This document shows positions 1 through 8,929 of a stretch of 64,000 nt of DNA, in pieces. The translations under genes and the position numbers were made by a program. Positions within the stretch are counted from its first letter, which is position 1. Each line of letters starts with the position of its first letter. The stretch comes from UBA2211 sp035404185 (GTDB lineage Bacteria > Patescibacteriota > Minisyncoccia > Minisyncoccales > Minisyncoccaceae), in NCBI GenBank assembly GCA_965230985.1, contig OZ246399.1, positions 248,001 to 312,000 on the forward strand, given 5' to 3'. Below the pieces are notes generated by a model, which was not told the DNA's origin, made no database searches, and worked only from the letters and a program-made list of their open reading frames with translations.

Positions 1-2
1 TG

Positions 3-1040
3 TTTAAGATAGGAAAGAAAGAGGAAGAAAACAAATTAAAGATGACGATGCCAGGAAGATTTGTGATTAATAAGTTTTTGAGCGATGCGGTTAAGGCTAA
101 ATGTGATTATGCTTTTATTGAAACAACATCAGAGGGAATAGTACAGAATCGTCACAGGTTTATAGATTTCAAAACAGCCGTAATTACTAATTTAAATCCT
201 GAGCACATTGAATCTCATGGTGGATTTGATAATTACAAAAAAGCCAAAGGAAAGTTCTTCAATGATGTTAAGGGGACTCATATTGTTAATATTGACGATA
301 AGCATGCTCCTTATTTTTTAGAATTTAAAGCTGATAAAATCATAACTTACGGAATTAAAAATGAATTAGCAAATATTAGAGGAGAAAATATTATTGCTAA
401 TTCCAATGGTTCAACTTTTAGTGTAGATGGAATTAATTTTAATTTAAAGATTTTGTGCGATTTTAATATTTATAATGCCCTAGCGGCAATTGCAATTGCT
501 TCTTCAGAAGGAATTATTGTTGAAAATTGCAAGAGAGGAATTGAAGTAGTCAGTCAGATCGCAGGAAGAATGGAAAAAGTAATAGCAACTCCTTTTGAAG
601 TTTTTGTTGATTATGCTTTTGTTCCCGAGGCTTTAGAAAAAGTTTATCAATTTGTAAAGCCAAAGAACGGGAAGCTTATCTGCGTTTTAGGTTCTTGTGG
701 TGGAGGAAGGGATAAATGGAAAAGGCCTGTTTTGGGTGGATTAGCTAATCAATATGGAGACGTTGTCATTATTACTAATGAAGACCCATATGATGAAAAA
801 CCAGAAGATATTATTGATCAAGTTAGCGTGGGAGTTAAGGATAAAGAAAAATTAATTAAGATTTTTAATAGAAGAGAAGCAATAAACAAAGCAATATCAT
901 TAGCTAAAGAAGGGGACGTAATTGTTGTTACAGGAAAAGGATGTGAGCCTTGGCTTTGTTGGGAGGGAGGAAGAAAAGAAGCTTGGGATGATAGAAAGAT
1001 AGTCAGAGAAGAATTTAGTAAAATAATGCAAGAAATATAG
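3..1040 (+). CDS. murE: Mur ligase, MurE-like (5' end outside window)
   Basis: This is the C-terminal part of a Mur ligase that adds the third residue to the UDP-MurNAc-dipeptide of peptidoglycan in the cytoplasm. The frame is open from the first bases of the window, so the N-terminus with the ATP P-loop lies upstream; the ATG at 42 is probably internal. Visible family features are the central-domain stretch NLNPEHIESHGG followed by the YKKAKGKFF lysine region, and the C-terminal domain with GSCGGGRDKWKRP, a DPY motif in the place of the MurE amino-acid-recognition motif (DNPR in Dap enzymes), and VVTGKGCEPW. The altered recognition motif leaves the third amino acid undecided. MurE is preferred over MurF or MurT because of the NRREAI and GKG motifs. 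It is followed 45 nt later by the atp operon. Confidence 0.78.
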   Translation, partial: FKIGKKEEENKLKMTMPGRFVINKFLSDAVKAKCDYAFIETTSEGIVQNRHRFIDFKTAVITNLNPEHIESHGGFDNYKKAKGKFFNDVKGTHIVNIDDKHAPYFLEFKADKIITYGIKNELANIRGENIIANSNGSTFSVDGINFNLKILCDFNIYNALAAIAIASSEGIIVENCKRGIEVVSQIAGRMEKVIATPFEVFVDYAFVPEALEKVYQFVKPKNGKLICVLGSCGGGRDKWKRPVLGGLANQYGDVVIITNEDPYDEKPEDIIDQVSVGVKDKEKLIKIFNRREAINKAISLAKEGDVIVVTGKGCEPWLCWEGGRKEAWDDRKIVREEFSKIMQEI

Positions 1041-1045
1041 ATTTC

Positions 1046-1073
1046 TTGACACAAAGCTCTTTTTAGGTAGAAT
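1046..1073 (+). promoter_or_regulatory. Promoter of the atp operon
   Basis: TTGACA at 1046-1051 and TAGAAT at 1068-1073 are separated by 16 nt. Transcription would start near 1080, about 5 nt before the atpB ATG, leaving no room for a ribosome-binding site. Confidence 0.72.
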
Positions 1074-1084
1074 AGAAATGTCTT

Positions 1085-1792
1085 ATGAATATACATATAG
1101 CTTTAACAGGAGAGCCAGTTTTTAGATTTTTGGGAATAAACTTTACCAACACTTTTGTTATAAGCATATCTATAGCAGTTTTTATTATCATCTTTTTTCT
1201 CTTTGCATTTAGGAAAAGAGAGATTATTCCTGGTAAAATGCAGAACTTTTTTGAATTTATTTTAGAAACAATCTTCTCTCTTTTTGATGGAATGACAGGA
1301 GACAGTAAAAAGACGGAAGAAATTTTTCCTTTAGCAGGAACATTGTTTATTTTTATCTTATTAAATAACTTATTAGAAGTACTCCCCGGATTGGGGATTT
1401 TTCATTTCTTAAGATCGCCTAGTTCAGACATTCACTTTACCTTGGCTTTAGCGATTTTTTCAATGGTTTTTATTCATTATACGGCAATCAAGAAATTGGG
1501 AGGGATTGAATATTTTAAAAAGTATATTAAATTTGAAAGTCCGATTATGTTTTTTGTAGGAGCTCTTGAGGCGATGGGAGAAATTACCAGAACAATGTCA
1601 TTGGGAATTAGGTTATTCGGAAACTTATTTGCGGGAGAAATATTGCTAATGATTATATCCTTCATGGTTCCTTATATAGTTCCGCTTCCGTTCCTAGGTT
1701 TGGAGATTTTCGTTGGATTTATTCAAGCATTAGTATTTTCATCATTAATAACAGTATTCTATGTCACAACCACAGCCGAAGAAGGGCACTAA
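1085..1792 (+). CDS. atpB: F-type ATP synthase subunit a
   Basis: This membrane subunit forms the proton half-channels against the c ring. The 235-residue protein has several hydrophobic segments and the family signature SLGIRLFGNLFAGE, in which Arg176 corresponds to the essential arginine facing the c-ring carboxylate. It is the first gene of a complete atp operon. The ATG at 1085 is chosen because the N-terminus fits the family; the ATG at 1078 is out of frame. The 3' end overlaps the next gene by 32 nt, which suggests translational coupling. Confidence 0.95.
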   Translation: MNIHIALTGEPVFRFLGINFTNTFVISISIAVFIIIFFLFAFRKREIIPGKMQNFFEFILETIFSLFDGMTGDSKKTEEIFPLAGTLFIFILLNNLLEVLPGLGIFHFLRSPSSDIHFTLALAIFSMVFIHYTAIKKLGGIEYFKKYIKFESPIMFFVGALEAMGEITRTMSLGIRLFGNLFAGEILLMIISFMVPYIVPLPFLGLEIFVGFIQALVFSSLITVFYVTTTAEEGH

Positions 1793-2018
1793 TATTGGAT
1801 ACGCGCTTTCAATGGGAAGTCAATTAGGATTTTTAATTGCTTTTCCTTTAGTAATTTGCGTATTAATAGGAGTAATGATAGATAAGAAACTGAATACTTT
1901 TCCCTGGTTCCTTTTATTGATGGTGTTGGTGGGAATAGGATTAACAGTTGTTGATGTATATAAAGTAATAATTCCTTTTTTGGAAAAAAGGTCGGTTAAT
2001 ATAAATAATAAAAAATAA
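1761..2018 (+). CDS. AtpZ/AtpI-like small membrane protein
   Basis: This is an 85-residue protein with two predicted membrane helices (about residues 20-40 and 48-68) and the AtpZ-type signature GVMIDKKLNTFPW between them. AtpI/AtpZ family proteins are encoded in atp operons and have been linked to c-ring assembly or ion transport. Here the gene lies between atpB and atpE rather than ahead of atpB. It overlaps the end of atpB by 32 nt and ends 13 nt before atpE. The short N-terminus is polar (MSQPQPKKG). Assignment rests on the motif and the position. Confidence 0.75.
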   Translation: MSQPQPKKGTNIGYALSMGSQLGFLIAFPLVICVLIGVMIDKKLNTFPWFLLLMVLVGIGLTVVDVYKVIIPFLEKRSVNINNKK

Positions 2019-2031
2019 TTTAAATAAAAAT

Positions 2032-2253
2032 ATGGAATCATTAACAGCAATTGCAGCTGCATTGGCTATCGGTTTAGGAGCAATTGGACCGGGCCTAGGT
2101 ATTGGTATGATTGGATCAAAAGGTTCTGAAGCTATCGGAAGAAATCCAGAAGCAGCTTCAAAAGTTCAAACAGGTATGATTTTGGCTATTGCCTTCGCTG
2201 AAGCTATCGCCATTTATGCATTAGTAGTGTCTTTAATTATATTATTCGTCTAA
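2032..2253 (+). CDS. atpE: F-type ATP synthase subunit c
   Basis: This 73-residue hairpin protein forms the rotor ring. Helix 1 carries the glycine-rich GLGAIGPGLGIG, the polar loop is RNPE (residues 37-40), and helix 2 carries the ion-binding carboxylate Glu57 in AFAEAIAIY. The positions that hold Gln and Ser/Thr in sodium-binding c subunits are Ile24 and Ala58 here, so proton coupling is inferred. The start is AT-rich with no Shine-Dalgarno sequence. Confidence 0.96.
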   Translation: MESLTAIAAALAIGLGAIGPGLGIGMIGSKGSEAIGRNPEAASKVQTGMILAIAFAEAIAIYALVVSLIILFV

Positions 2254-2263
2254 TTAAAAAATA

Positions 2264-2752
2264 ATGAGCAGTGTAGAAATAGATTGGAAAATATTAGTAG
2301 GCCAAATAGTTAACTTTGCCATTCTATTTTTTATTCTTAAAGCCTTTATTTATAAGCCTTTTCTTAATCTTTTGAAAACAAGAAGAGAAAAGATAGAGGA
2401 GGGAATTAATAAATCTGTTGAAGCCGACAAAGAACTTTCAAAGATAGGAGAAATGAAGGTAGATTTAGAAAGAATCAACGAGGAAGAAAAAAAGAAAGTT
2501 TTAATTAGGGCAGATGAAGAGGCAAAAAAAAGATTAGAAGAGGCGAATAAAAAAGCAGAAGAAGAAAGGTCTGCTATTTTAGCAAAAGCGCAAAAAGATG
2601 CAGAAGTTTTAAAAGAATCTGAAAAAGAAGTAACTAAGAAAAAGACAATTGAAAATGCTTTTTCTTTAGCAGAAAAGCTTTTAAAAGAAAATATTGACGA
2701 GAAGAAAGGAAAACAAATTGCTGAAGATTTTTTAAGCAAACTTAAGATATGA
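2264..2752 (+). CDS. atpF: F-type ATP synthase subunit b
   Basis: This is the peripheral stalk subunit of 162 residues: one N-terminal membrane helix (about residues 9-28, QIVNFAILFFILKAF) followed by a long, highly charged helix rich in Glu, Lys and Ala that fits the stalk coiled coil. Its TGA stop overlaps the atpH start in an ATGA (2749-2752), so the two are probably translationally coupled. TGA used as a stop here also argues against a reassigned TGA in this genome. Confidence 0.93.
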   Translation: MSSVEIDWKILVGQIVNFAILFFILKAFIYKPFLNLLKTRREKIEEGINKSVEADKELSKIGEMKVDLERINEEEKKKVLIRADEEAKKRLEEANKKAEEERSAILAKAQKDAEVLKESEKEVTKKKTIENAFSLAEKLLKENIDEKKGKQIAEDFLSKLKI

Positions 2753-3141
2753 AGATAGAAAAAGAAATTTCATCTTGGGCTCGCGCCCTATATCTCTCGC
2801 TTGAGGAGCACCCAGAAGATGCCAAGAAGCTTTTTGCTAATCTTAAAAAATCATTAGATAAAAAATCTGTTTTTATTCCCGCAATAATTAAAAAGCTTAA
2901 AAGAATGTATTTGAAAGAAAAAAGGGCAGAATTGTTTTTAGCTCAAGAATTCAGTGAAAAAGAAAAAGATGAAATTAAGGAAAAAATAAAAGATATCGTT
3001 AAGGGAATTGAAAAAGTCGACGATGTTTTAGATGAAAGCCTTTTAGCTGGTTTTCGTTTAAAAACAAAAGACGTGTTAGTTAAGGCTTCAATGAAAGATG
3101 TTTTGTTGAAGTTAAAAAACAAAATATATGGATATAATTGA
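2749..3141 (+). CDS. atpH: F-type ATP synthase subunit delta (short)
   Basis: This subunit links the peripheral stalk to the alpha/beta head. At 130 residues it is about 45 shorter than the usual 175-180. The C-terminal part, with DESLLAGFRLKTKDVLVKAS, matches the conserved delta motif that normally reads GG(V/F)xIxxxDxxxDxS. The N-terminal helical bundle seems reduced (WARALYLSLEE is recognisable as its start). The position between atpF and atpA supports the call. It overlaps atpF by 4 nt and atpA by 14 nt. Confidence 0.82.
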   Translation: MKIEKEISSWARALYLSLEEHPEDAKKLFANLKKSLDKKSVFIPAIIKKLKRMYLKEKRAELFLAQEFSEKEKDEIKEKIKDIVKGIEKVDDVLDESLLAGFRLKTKDVLVKASMKDVLLKLKNKIYGYN

Positions 3142-4630
3142 ACAATTTAAAAAACAATTAGAAGGATTGGATGTTTCTCCAGAGATGGAAGAGGTGGGTG
3201 AAGTTATCGAGATTAAGGACGGAGTTGTTAAGATTTCTGGACTTAAGGGAGTCGAGAATTTTGAGATGATTGAATTTGATGGAGCTAATGTTATGGGATT
3301 GGTTTTGAACTTGGAAGAGTACGAAGTCGGTGCTGTAATTTTAGGAAGTGACAAAAATATCAAAGAAGGAACAACAGTAAAAAGGACTAAAAAGGTTTTC
3401 TCCGTGCCGGTGGGAGAGGGACTTTTGGGTCGTGTAGTTGATCCTTTAGGAAGGCCATTAGATGGTAAGGGTGAAATCAAAGCTAAAGATTTTTTACCTT
3501 TGGAAAGAAAAGGACCTTCAGTTATTGAAAGGCAGCCGGTAACAAAACCTTTGCACACTGGAATTAAAATGGTTGATGCTTTGATTCCGATTGGTAGAGG
3601 ACAAAGAGAATTGATTATCGGAGATAGAGGACTAGGAAAGACTGCAATTGCATTGGATGCAATCATTAATCAGAAATATGAAAAGAATAGGCCATTCTGT
3701 ATTTACGTTGCTTGCGGACAAAAGAAAGCAAAGGTTAGAAGATTGATTGCTACTTTAGAAAAAGAAGGAGCAATGGAATACACAACAGTTGTTTGTGCTT
3801 TTCCTGATGATCCAGCTAGTTTTATTTATTTAGCTCCTTTTGCCGGAGCAACAATTGGAGAATATTTCAGAGACAACAAACAAGATGCTTTAGTTGTTTA
3901 TGATGATTTAACTAGACAAGCTTGGGCATGGAGAGAAATTTCTTTAATTTTAAGGCGTCCACCAGGTAGAGAAGCTTATCCCGGCGATGTCTTCTATCTT
4001 CACTCAAGACTTCTTGAAAGAGCAGCTATGATGAGTAATGAAAAGGGAGGTGGTTCTCTAACTGCTTTGCCAATTATTGAAACTCAAGCAGGAGATATCT
4101 CTGGATATATTCCAACTAACGTAATTTCTATTACTGATGGTCAAATATTCTTGGATTCAACTTTGTTTAGAAAAGAACAAAAGCCAGCTATTAATATTGG
4201 AACATCTGTTTCAAGAGTAGGTTCAACTGCTCAAATGAAGGCAACTAAAAAAGTTGCTGGAAGATTGAAGCTTGATTTGGCTCAATTCCAAGAACTAGAA
4301 AGATTTTCAGAATTTACTGAAGAATTGGATCCTCAAACTAAAAAGACAATTGAAAAAGGTAAAAGAATGAGAATTCTTTTAAGGCAATTTGATTTGAAGC
4401 CTCTTCCGATTGAAAAAGAAGTTATCGTTATTTTCACCGGAGTTAATAGCGATATTGAGGAAGTTCCGATGGACAAAATCAGTGAATTTGAAGAAGAAGT
4501 TTTGAAAATTGTTCAATTAGAAGCTCCTCAAATATTAAAAGAGATTAAGGAAACAGGAGAGATGAGCGATAAAAACAAAGAAAGCCTCTTAGATTTAATA
4601 AAGAAAGTTAAAAAGAACTATGGAGCTTAA
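3128..4630 (+). CDS. atpA: F-type ATP synthase subunit alpha
   Basis: This is the non-catalytic nucleotide-binding subunit of F1, 500 residues and full length. The P-loop GDRGLGKT is at residues 165-172; the family usually has GDRQTGKT. The adenine-pocket and hexamer-interface region (LLRRPPGREAYPGDVFYLHSR, in two parts) is typical, as is the C-terminal helical domain. The start at 3128 lies in AAATATATG inside the end of atpH, and its 3' end overlaps atpG by 11 nt. Confidence 0.97.
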   Translation: MDIIEQFKKQLEGLDVSPEMEEVGEVIEIKDGVVKISGLKGVENFEMIEFDGANVMGLVLNLEEYEVGAVILGSDKNIKEGTTVKRTKKVFSVPVGEGLLGRVVDPLGRPLDGKGEIKAKDFLPLERKGPSVIERQPVTKPLHTGIKMVDALIPIGRGQRELIIGDRGLGKTAIALDAIINQKYEKNRPFCIYVACGQKKAKVRRLIATLEKEGAMEYTTVVCAFPDDPASFIYLAPFAGATIGEYFRDNKQDALVVYDDLTRQAWAWREISLILRRPPGREAYPGDVFYLHSRLLERAAMMSNEKGGGSLTALPIIETQAGDISGYIPTNVISITDGQIFLDSTLFRKEQKPAINIGTSVSRVGSTAQMKATKKVAGRLKLDLAQFQELERFSEFTEELDPQTKKTIEKGKRMRILLRQFDLKPLPIEKEVIVIFTGVNSDIEEVPMDKISEFEEEVLKIVQLEAPQILKEIKETGEMSDKNKESLLDLIKKVKKNYGA

Positions 4631-5501
4631 AGAAGTAAAAGCTAAAATAGGTTCAGTCAAGAATATTTCCGAGATAACTAGTGCTATGGAGACTTTCTCG
4701 GCTTTGAAAATGAAGAAAACTCAAAAGAGGTTTTCTGAATCAAAGTCCTTTGCTGAAGAAATGGCTAGAGTATTAAAGAATATGAGAAAGGATTTAAAAG
4801 AGCACAAGTCTGTCTTTTTTGAAGAAAGACCAGTGAAAAATATTCTTGTTTGTGTCGTTGCTTCTGATCGCGGTTTTTGTGGATCTTTTAATGCTGGTAT
4901 TTTAAAGTTTGCCGATAAAGAAATTGCAAAGATAAGAGAGGAGGGAGAAGTAGAAATTATGCCTATTGGTAAAAAAGCAGTTAAGCATTATTTAAAAAAA
5001 GAAAGAATTAGGTATAGTTTTTCTGGTGTCGGTGATTATTGGGAGTTTAAGCAGACCAAAGAAATATCAGACTTTTTAATTAAGTCATTTTTGGAAAATA
5101 AATATCAAAAAGTATATATTTTCTATACCCATTTTCAATCTTCTTTTATTCAGAAGCCTTCATTGGCACAATTATTTCCCATGGAAGACAAAACAGTTGA
5201 GAATTTCTTAAAGAAAGAAGAGGAAATGAGCGGAGGTCATAGTGCTAATTATTTATTGGAGCCATCTCCGGCAGTAATTTTAGATGAAGTTATACCTGTT
5301 TTTGTTGAATATTTAATCTATCAGTTTATTCTTTCAGCTAACACTTCTGAACATTCAGCTAGAATGATGGCAATGCGTAATGCATCAGATAATGCAAGAG
5401 ATTTATTAGAAGGATTGAGGTTAGCATATAATAAGGCAAGGCAACAACAAATAACTTCTGAGGTTTGTGAAATATCATCGACCAAAGAGGCAATGGAATA
5501 A
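4620..5501 (+). CDS. atpG: F-type ATP synthase subunit gamma
   Basis: This is the central rotor shaft. The 293-residue protein has the conserved N-terminal helix (KIGSVKNISEITSAMET) and the C-terminal helix (SEHSARMMAMRNASDNA, then NKARQQQITSEVCEIS) that form the coiled-coil shaft. The Rossmann-like middle domain starts near VCVVASDRGFCGSFN. It overlaps atpA by 11 nt; 14 nt separate it from atpD. Confidence 0.95.
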   Translation: MELKEVKAKIGSVKNISEITSAMETFSALKMKKTQKRFSESKSFAEEMARVLKNMRKDLKEHKSVFFEERPVKNILVCVVASDRGFCGSFNAGILKFADKEIAKIREEGEVEIMPIGKKAVKHYLKKERIRYSFSGVGDYWEFKQTKEISDFLIKSFLENKYQKVYIFYTHFQSSFIQKPSLAQLFPMEDKTVENFLKKEEEMSGGHSANYLLEPSPAVILDEVIPVFVEYLIYQFILSANTSEHSARMMAMRNASDNARDLLEGLRLAYNKARQQQITSEVCEISSTKEAME

Positions 5502-5515
5502 AAAATAAAAAATAT

Positions 5516-6874
5516 ATGGCAAAAATAATACAAGTTATTGGGCCGGTGATAGACGTCGAATTCGAAGAAGGGCATGTTCCCGCCTTATACACCGCGCTTA
5601 CAATCAAAGAAAAAAACCTTGTTCTAGAAGTAGAGCAAGAGTTGGGCGAGGGCAAGGTAAGATGTCTCGCTATGGGCCCAACAGAGGGCTTAAAAAGGGG
5701 ACAATTAGTCGAGGATACTGGTAAACCAATTGAGGTTCCAGTTGGCAAAGAAGCTTTGGGAAGATTATTGAATGTTTTAGGAGAACCAATTGATAATGCT
5801 GGAGAAATCAAGGCTGGCAAAAGAGAGCCTATCCACAAAAAAGGACCAGAATTAAAGGATCAAAAATCAGAGATTGAAATTTTGGAAACTGGAATTAAAG
5901 CAATTGATTTATTATGTCCACTACCTAAAGGAGGGAAGGTAGGATTGTTTGGTGGTGCTGGAGTAGGTAAAACAGTTTTGATTCAAGAGCTTATCACTAA
6001 CATTGCTAAATTCCATAATGGATATTCAATTTTTGCTGGTATCGGAGAAAGATCTAGAGAGGGTAATGATATTTTTGGAGAAATGAAAGATGCAGGTACT
6101 CTTAAAAATACTTGTTTGGTTTTTGGACAAATGAACGAAACTCCTGGAGTCAGATTGAGAGTTCCTTTTACCGCCTTAACTATTGCTGAACACTTTAGAG
6201 ACGTAGAAAAGAAAGATGTTCTATTATTTATGGATAACATTTTTCGTTTCGTTTTAGCTGGTTCAGAGGTGTCAGCTTTATTAGGAAGAATTCCTTCTCA
6301 AACTGGATATCAACCAACCCTATCTTCCGAGGTCGGATCGTTACAAGAAAGAATTACTTCAACTGAAGACGGTTCAATTACTTCAGTCCAAGCTATATAT
6401 GTTCCAGCTGATGATTTGACTGATCCAGCTATCGTTGCCACCTTCTCTCATCTTGATTCATCACTTGTATTGTCTCGTGCTATTGCTTCGCTTGGTATTT
6501 TCCCAGCCGTAGATCCATTGGAATCAACCTCATCATTATTGAATCCAAGAGTTGTCGGAGAGAGACACTACAAGGTTGCAACTGAAGTTAGAAAAATTCT
6601 TCAAAGATACAAAGAGTTGCAAGATATTATTGCTATTTTAGGAATTGAAGAGTTAGCTGATGAAGACAAGATTGTGGTTAGCAGAGCCAGAAAGATTCAG
6701 AAATATTTATCTCAGCCATTCTCAGTTGCTGAAGTTTTCTCAGGTATTCCTGGAACATATGTTAAAATTGAAGAAACAATTGAAGGATTTGAAAAGATTG
6801 TTTCTGGAGAATTGGATCACAAGTCAGAAGAAGCTTTCTTTATGAAAGGAAATATTAATCAAGTTATTGCATGA
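5516..6874 (+). CDS. atpD: F-type ATP synthase subunit beta
   Basis: This is the catalytic subunit of F1, 452 residues. The P-loop GGAGVGKT lies at residues 146-153 and the catalytic glutamate is Glu178 in GERSREGND. The family stretch LSRAIASLGIFPAVDPL is present. The N-terminal beta barrel starts at IQVIGPVIDVEF. The start is in AAAAAATATATG without a Shine-Dalgarno sequence. The stop overlaps atpC as ATGA (6871-6874). Confidence 0.97.
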   Translation: MAKIIQVIGPVIDVEFEEGHVPALYTALTIKEKNLVLEVEQELGEGKVRCLAMGPTEGLKRGQLVEDTGKPIEVPVGKEALGRLLNVLGEPIDNAGEIKAGKREPIHKKGPELKDQKSEIEILETGIKAIDLLCPLPKGGKVGLFGGAGVGKTVLIQELITNIAKFHNGYSIFAGIGERSREGNDIFGEMKDAGTLKNTCLVFGQMNETPGVRLRVPFTALTIAEHFRDVEKKDVLLFMDNIFRFVLAGSEVSALLGRIPSQTGYQPTLSSEVGSLQERITSTEDGSITSVQAIYVPADDLTDPAIVATFSHLDSSLVLSRAIASLGIFPAVDPLESTSSLLNPRVVGERHYKVATEVRKILQRYKELQDIIAILGIEELADEDKIVVSRARKIQKYLSQPFSVAEVFSGIPGTYVKIEETIEGFEKIVSGELDHKSEEAFFMKGNINQVIA

Positions 6875-7119
6875 AAGTAGTAATATTAACACCGGAAAAG
6901 AAAATATTTGAAGGAGAGGCAGAGATGTTGACCGTGAATGCTCGCTCGGGTCAAATTTCAGTTTTATCAAATCATGCTCCTTTGGTTGCCGCTGTTGATA
7001 CTGGAAATATTATTTTAAAGACGAAAGAAGGTAAGAAAGTTTTTGAAAATGAGAGAGGAGTTTTAAAAACTAGAGATAATCGAACCAGTTTGCTTCTGAG
7101 GAAGTGTAGAGAGAAATAG
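6871..7119 (+). CDS. atpC: F-type ATP synthase subunit epsilon, N-terminal domain only
   Basis: This subunit sits on the rotor and usually regulates the enzyme. At 82 residues it holds only the beta-sandwich domain (LTPEKKIFEGEAEMLTVNA, GQISVLSNHAPLVAAV). The C-terminal two-helix domain of about 45 residues that inhibits ATP hydrolysis in many bacteria is absent, and a strong terminator follows 3 nt after the stop, so this is the natural end of the gene and not a frameshift. Loss of the helices suggests that hydrolysis is not controlled by epsilon. Confidence 0.9.
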   Translation: MKVVILTPEKKIFEGEAEMLTVNARSGQISVLSNHAPLVAAVDTGNIILKTKEGKKVFENERGVLKTRDNRTSLLLRKCREK

Positions 7120-7121
7120 AG

Positions 7122-7143
7122 AACGGGGCTAGGCCCCGTTTTT
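7122..7143 (+). terminator. Terminator of the atp operon
   Basis: An 8-bp stem AACGGGGC / GCCCCGTT with a 3-nt loop is followed by a run of T. It lies directly behind the atpC stop. Confidence 0.9.
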
Positions 7144-7152
7144 GTAATTTTA

Positions 7153-7181
7153 TTGAATTTGAAGTATATTGAATGCATAAT
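7153..7181 (+). promoter_or_regulatory. Promoter of the NIF3-like gene
   Basis: TTGAAT at 7153-7158 and CATAAT at 7176-7181 are separated by 17 nt, placing the transcription start about 13 nt before the ATG at 7201. Confidence 0.5.
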
Positions 7182-7200
7182 AAGATTGAATAAAAATACT

Positions 7201-8145
7201 ATGAAAATACAGGAAATATTTGATTTAGCGATACAGATGGGGATTGATTCTGACTTTAGAGGCAAAGAAGGAGTTGTTAAGGTTTTAAATAGAAAAAAGA
7301 AAAAATATGAAGCTTTGTCTCCCGAAGCTAAAGAAGAATTTGATCAGGAGGCTTTAACTAATCCTTATTTAGATACCAGGATTTATAATATTGCTGAAGA
7401 TAAAGAAATTAAAAAGATTTTAGTAGGAATTGATATTGATACTTCTGAATTATTATTAGCTAAACAATTAGGAGATATCGATTTGGTTATGGGCCATCAT
7501 CCAATAGGAAGAGGACTAGCTAACTTAGCTGATATTATGGAAATGCAGGCTGATGTATACAATCATTATGGTGTACCAATTAATGTTGCTGAGGGTCTTA
7601 ATTCTCCAAGGATAAGTGAGGTAGCAAGGGGAGTTAGTGGTTCTAATCATCAGAAATCAGTTGATGCCGCTCGCATTCTAGGAATTAATTTTATGAATGT
7701 TCATACTCCGGCTGATAATTTAGTTGCTAGATTTTTAAATAATTTAGTTGAAAAAGAAAAACCAGAAAGAGTAGAGGACTTAATAGATTTATTAAAAGAA
7801 GTTCCTGAATACAAAGAAGCAATTAAGATTGGTGTTGGGCCTAAGGCTATAACTGGAAAACCTGATAGTAGATGTGGAAAGATTGCAGTGACAGAAATTA
7901 CTGGAGGAACAGAAGGTTCTCCTAAATTATTTGAGAAAATGTCTCAAGCAGGAATAGGAACTACCTTAGCAATGCATGCTTCAGAAGAACACAGAAAAGA
8001 AGCAGAAAATGCTTGCATTAATGTTGTTATCGCTGGACACATTTCTTCTGATTCTTTAGGTATGAATTTGTTCTTAGATGAATTAGAGAAAAAAGGAATT
8101 GAAATTGTTTGTTCTAGTGGTTTAACAAGATTTAAAAGATTTTAA
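7201..8145 (+). CDS. NIF3-like dinuclear-metal protein
   Basis: The protein (314 residues from ATG 7201) resembles the NIF3/YbgI family of metal-binding hydrolase-like proteins whose biochemical role is unsettled. The supporting features are a GHHP motif after a hydrophobic strand (DLVMGHHPIGRG) and a late AGH segment followed by LDELEKKGIEIV and SSGLTRF, which look like the metal ligands near each end of the fold. The TTG at 7153 would extend the frame but it coincides with the predicted -35 box, so ATG 7201 is preferred. It is a single gene between two terminator/promoter units. Confidence 0.55.
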   Translation: MKIQEIFDLAIQMGIDSDFRGKEGVVKVLNRKKKKYEALSPEAKEEFDQEALTNPYLDTRIYNIAEDKEIKKILVGIDIDTSELLLAKQLGDIDLVMGHHPIGRGLANLADIMEMQADVYNHYGVPINVAEGLNSPRISEVARGVSGSNHQKSVDAARILGINFMNVHTPADNLVARFLNNLVEKEKPERVEDLIDLLKEVPEYKEAIKIGVGPKAITGKPDSRCGKIAVTEITGGTEGSPKLFEKMSQAGIGTTLAMHASEEHRKEAENACINVVIAGHISSDSLGMNLFLDELEKKGIEIVCSSGLTRFKRF

Positions 8146-8235
8146 TTAAGATTTGAATCTTATCATTTGAACCAACATGAAAAAGCATCAAAAGATTAAA
8201 AATGTTCGAATAATTAATATTAATTTCATAAATAT

Positions 8236-8874
8236 ATGAGTTTTGAACAGCCTAATTTTGAAAAAGAAGAAAACCTAGAAAATGAAGTTGAACAAAAAGA
8301 AAAAGAAGCCGCTTTTAAGGAGAGGGTTATTGATTTTTTAAAAAAGCGTGAACGATTTCTTTCTCCTGAAGATAAAGTCATCCCTAATAGTGGAGACAGA
8401 GAAATGATATTAATAAATAGAGAAGCTTTGCTTAATCAGGCAAAACAAGAAAATTATCTAGGGCATTCTGATATTTCAGGTGAATATGATGGGGAGGAAG
8501 TAATACAAGAATCTTCTTCTATTAGTGAAACTATTGATAATGACATACTTCATTTATTAGAAAATTTTAAAGATACCAACATAAAGGAGGAAGCTTTAAA
8601 GGAGCTTCAGGAAGAAGCGATAAGTATTTCTGAAACGCTAGGCCAGCTTATGGAGAATAATCCCAAATTTATCACAGAGCACAATAAAAACTCTAAAAGA
8701 AATCCAAAGTTTGAAAAAACAGAAGAATTTAAAAAAGCTTACGAATTTGCAAAGAGTAAGTATGCCTCTGTGCCTTATGGAGAGCAAACCATAAATAAGT
8801 TGAACTTGGACATAGAAGAGGGTAATTATTCTGATATTTTGGAGATATATCAAAATAGAGATACGACAGTATAG
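8236..8874 (+). CDS. Uncharacterised acidic, coiled-coil protein
   Basis: This 212-residue protein is not recognised. It is very rich in Glu, Lys and Asn, has no signal peptide or membrane segment, and seems mostly helical (residues 10-45 and 90-140 could form coiled coils). The C-terminal part (EFKKAYEFAKSKYASVPYG) is more ordered. It starts in AAATATATG. It converges with elp3, and the 85-nt gap between them carries a short repeat found again at 41790. Confidence 0.55.
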   Translation: MSFEQPNFEKEENLENEVEQKEKEAAFKERVIDFLKKRERFLSPEDKVIPNSGDREMILINREALLNQAKQENYLGHSDISGEYDGEEVIQESSSISETIDNDILHLLENFKDTNIKEEALKELQEEAISISETLGQLMENNPKFITEHNKNSKRNPKFEKTEEFKKAYEFAKSKYASVPYGEQTINKLNLDIEEGNYSDILEIYQNRDTTV

Positions 8875-8929
8875 CGCTTTTTGGCGAAGTTGTATTTTGG
8901 GATAAATTTAAACAATGATTATTAAAAAG

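Noticed and set aside
2032..2253. Sodium-dependent ATP synthase
   Set aside because: The c subunit lacks the glutamine and the Ser/Thr ligands of sodium-binding rings.
5359..5838. Antisense frame across the atpG-atpD junction
   Set aside because: It is opposite to strongly conserved coding sequence, has no family pattern and no start context.
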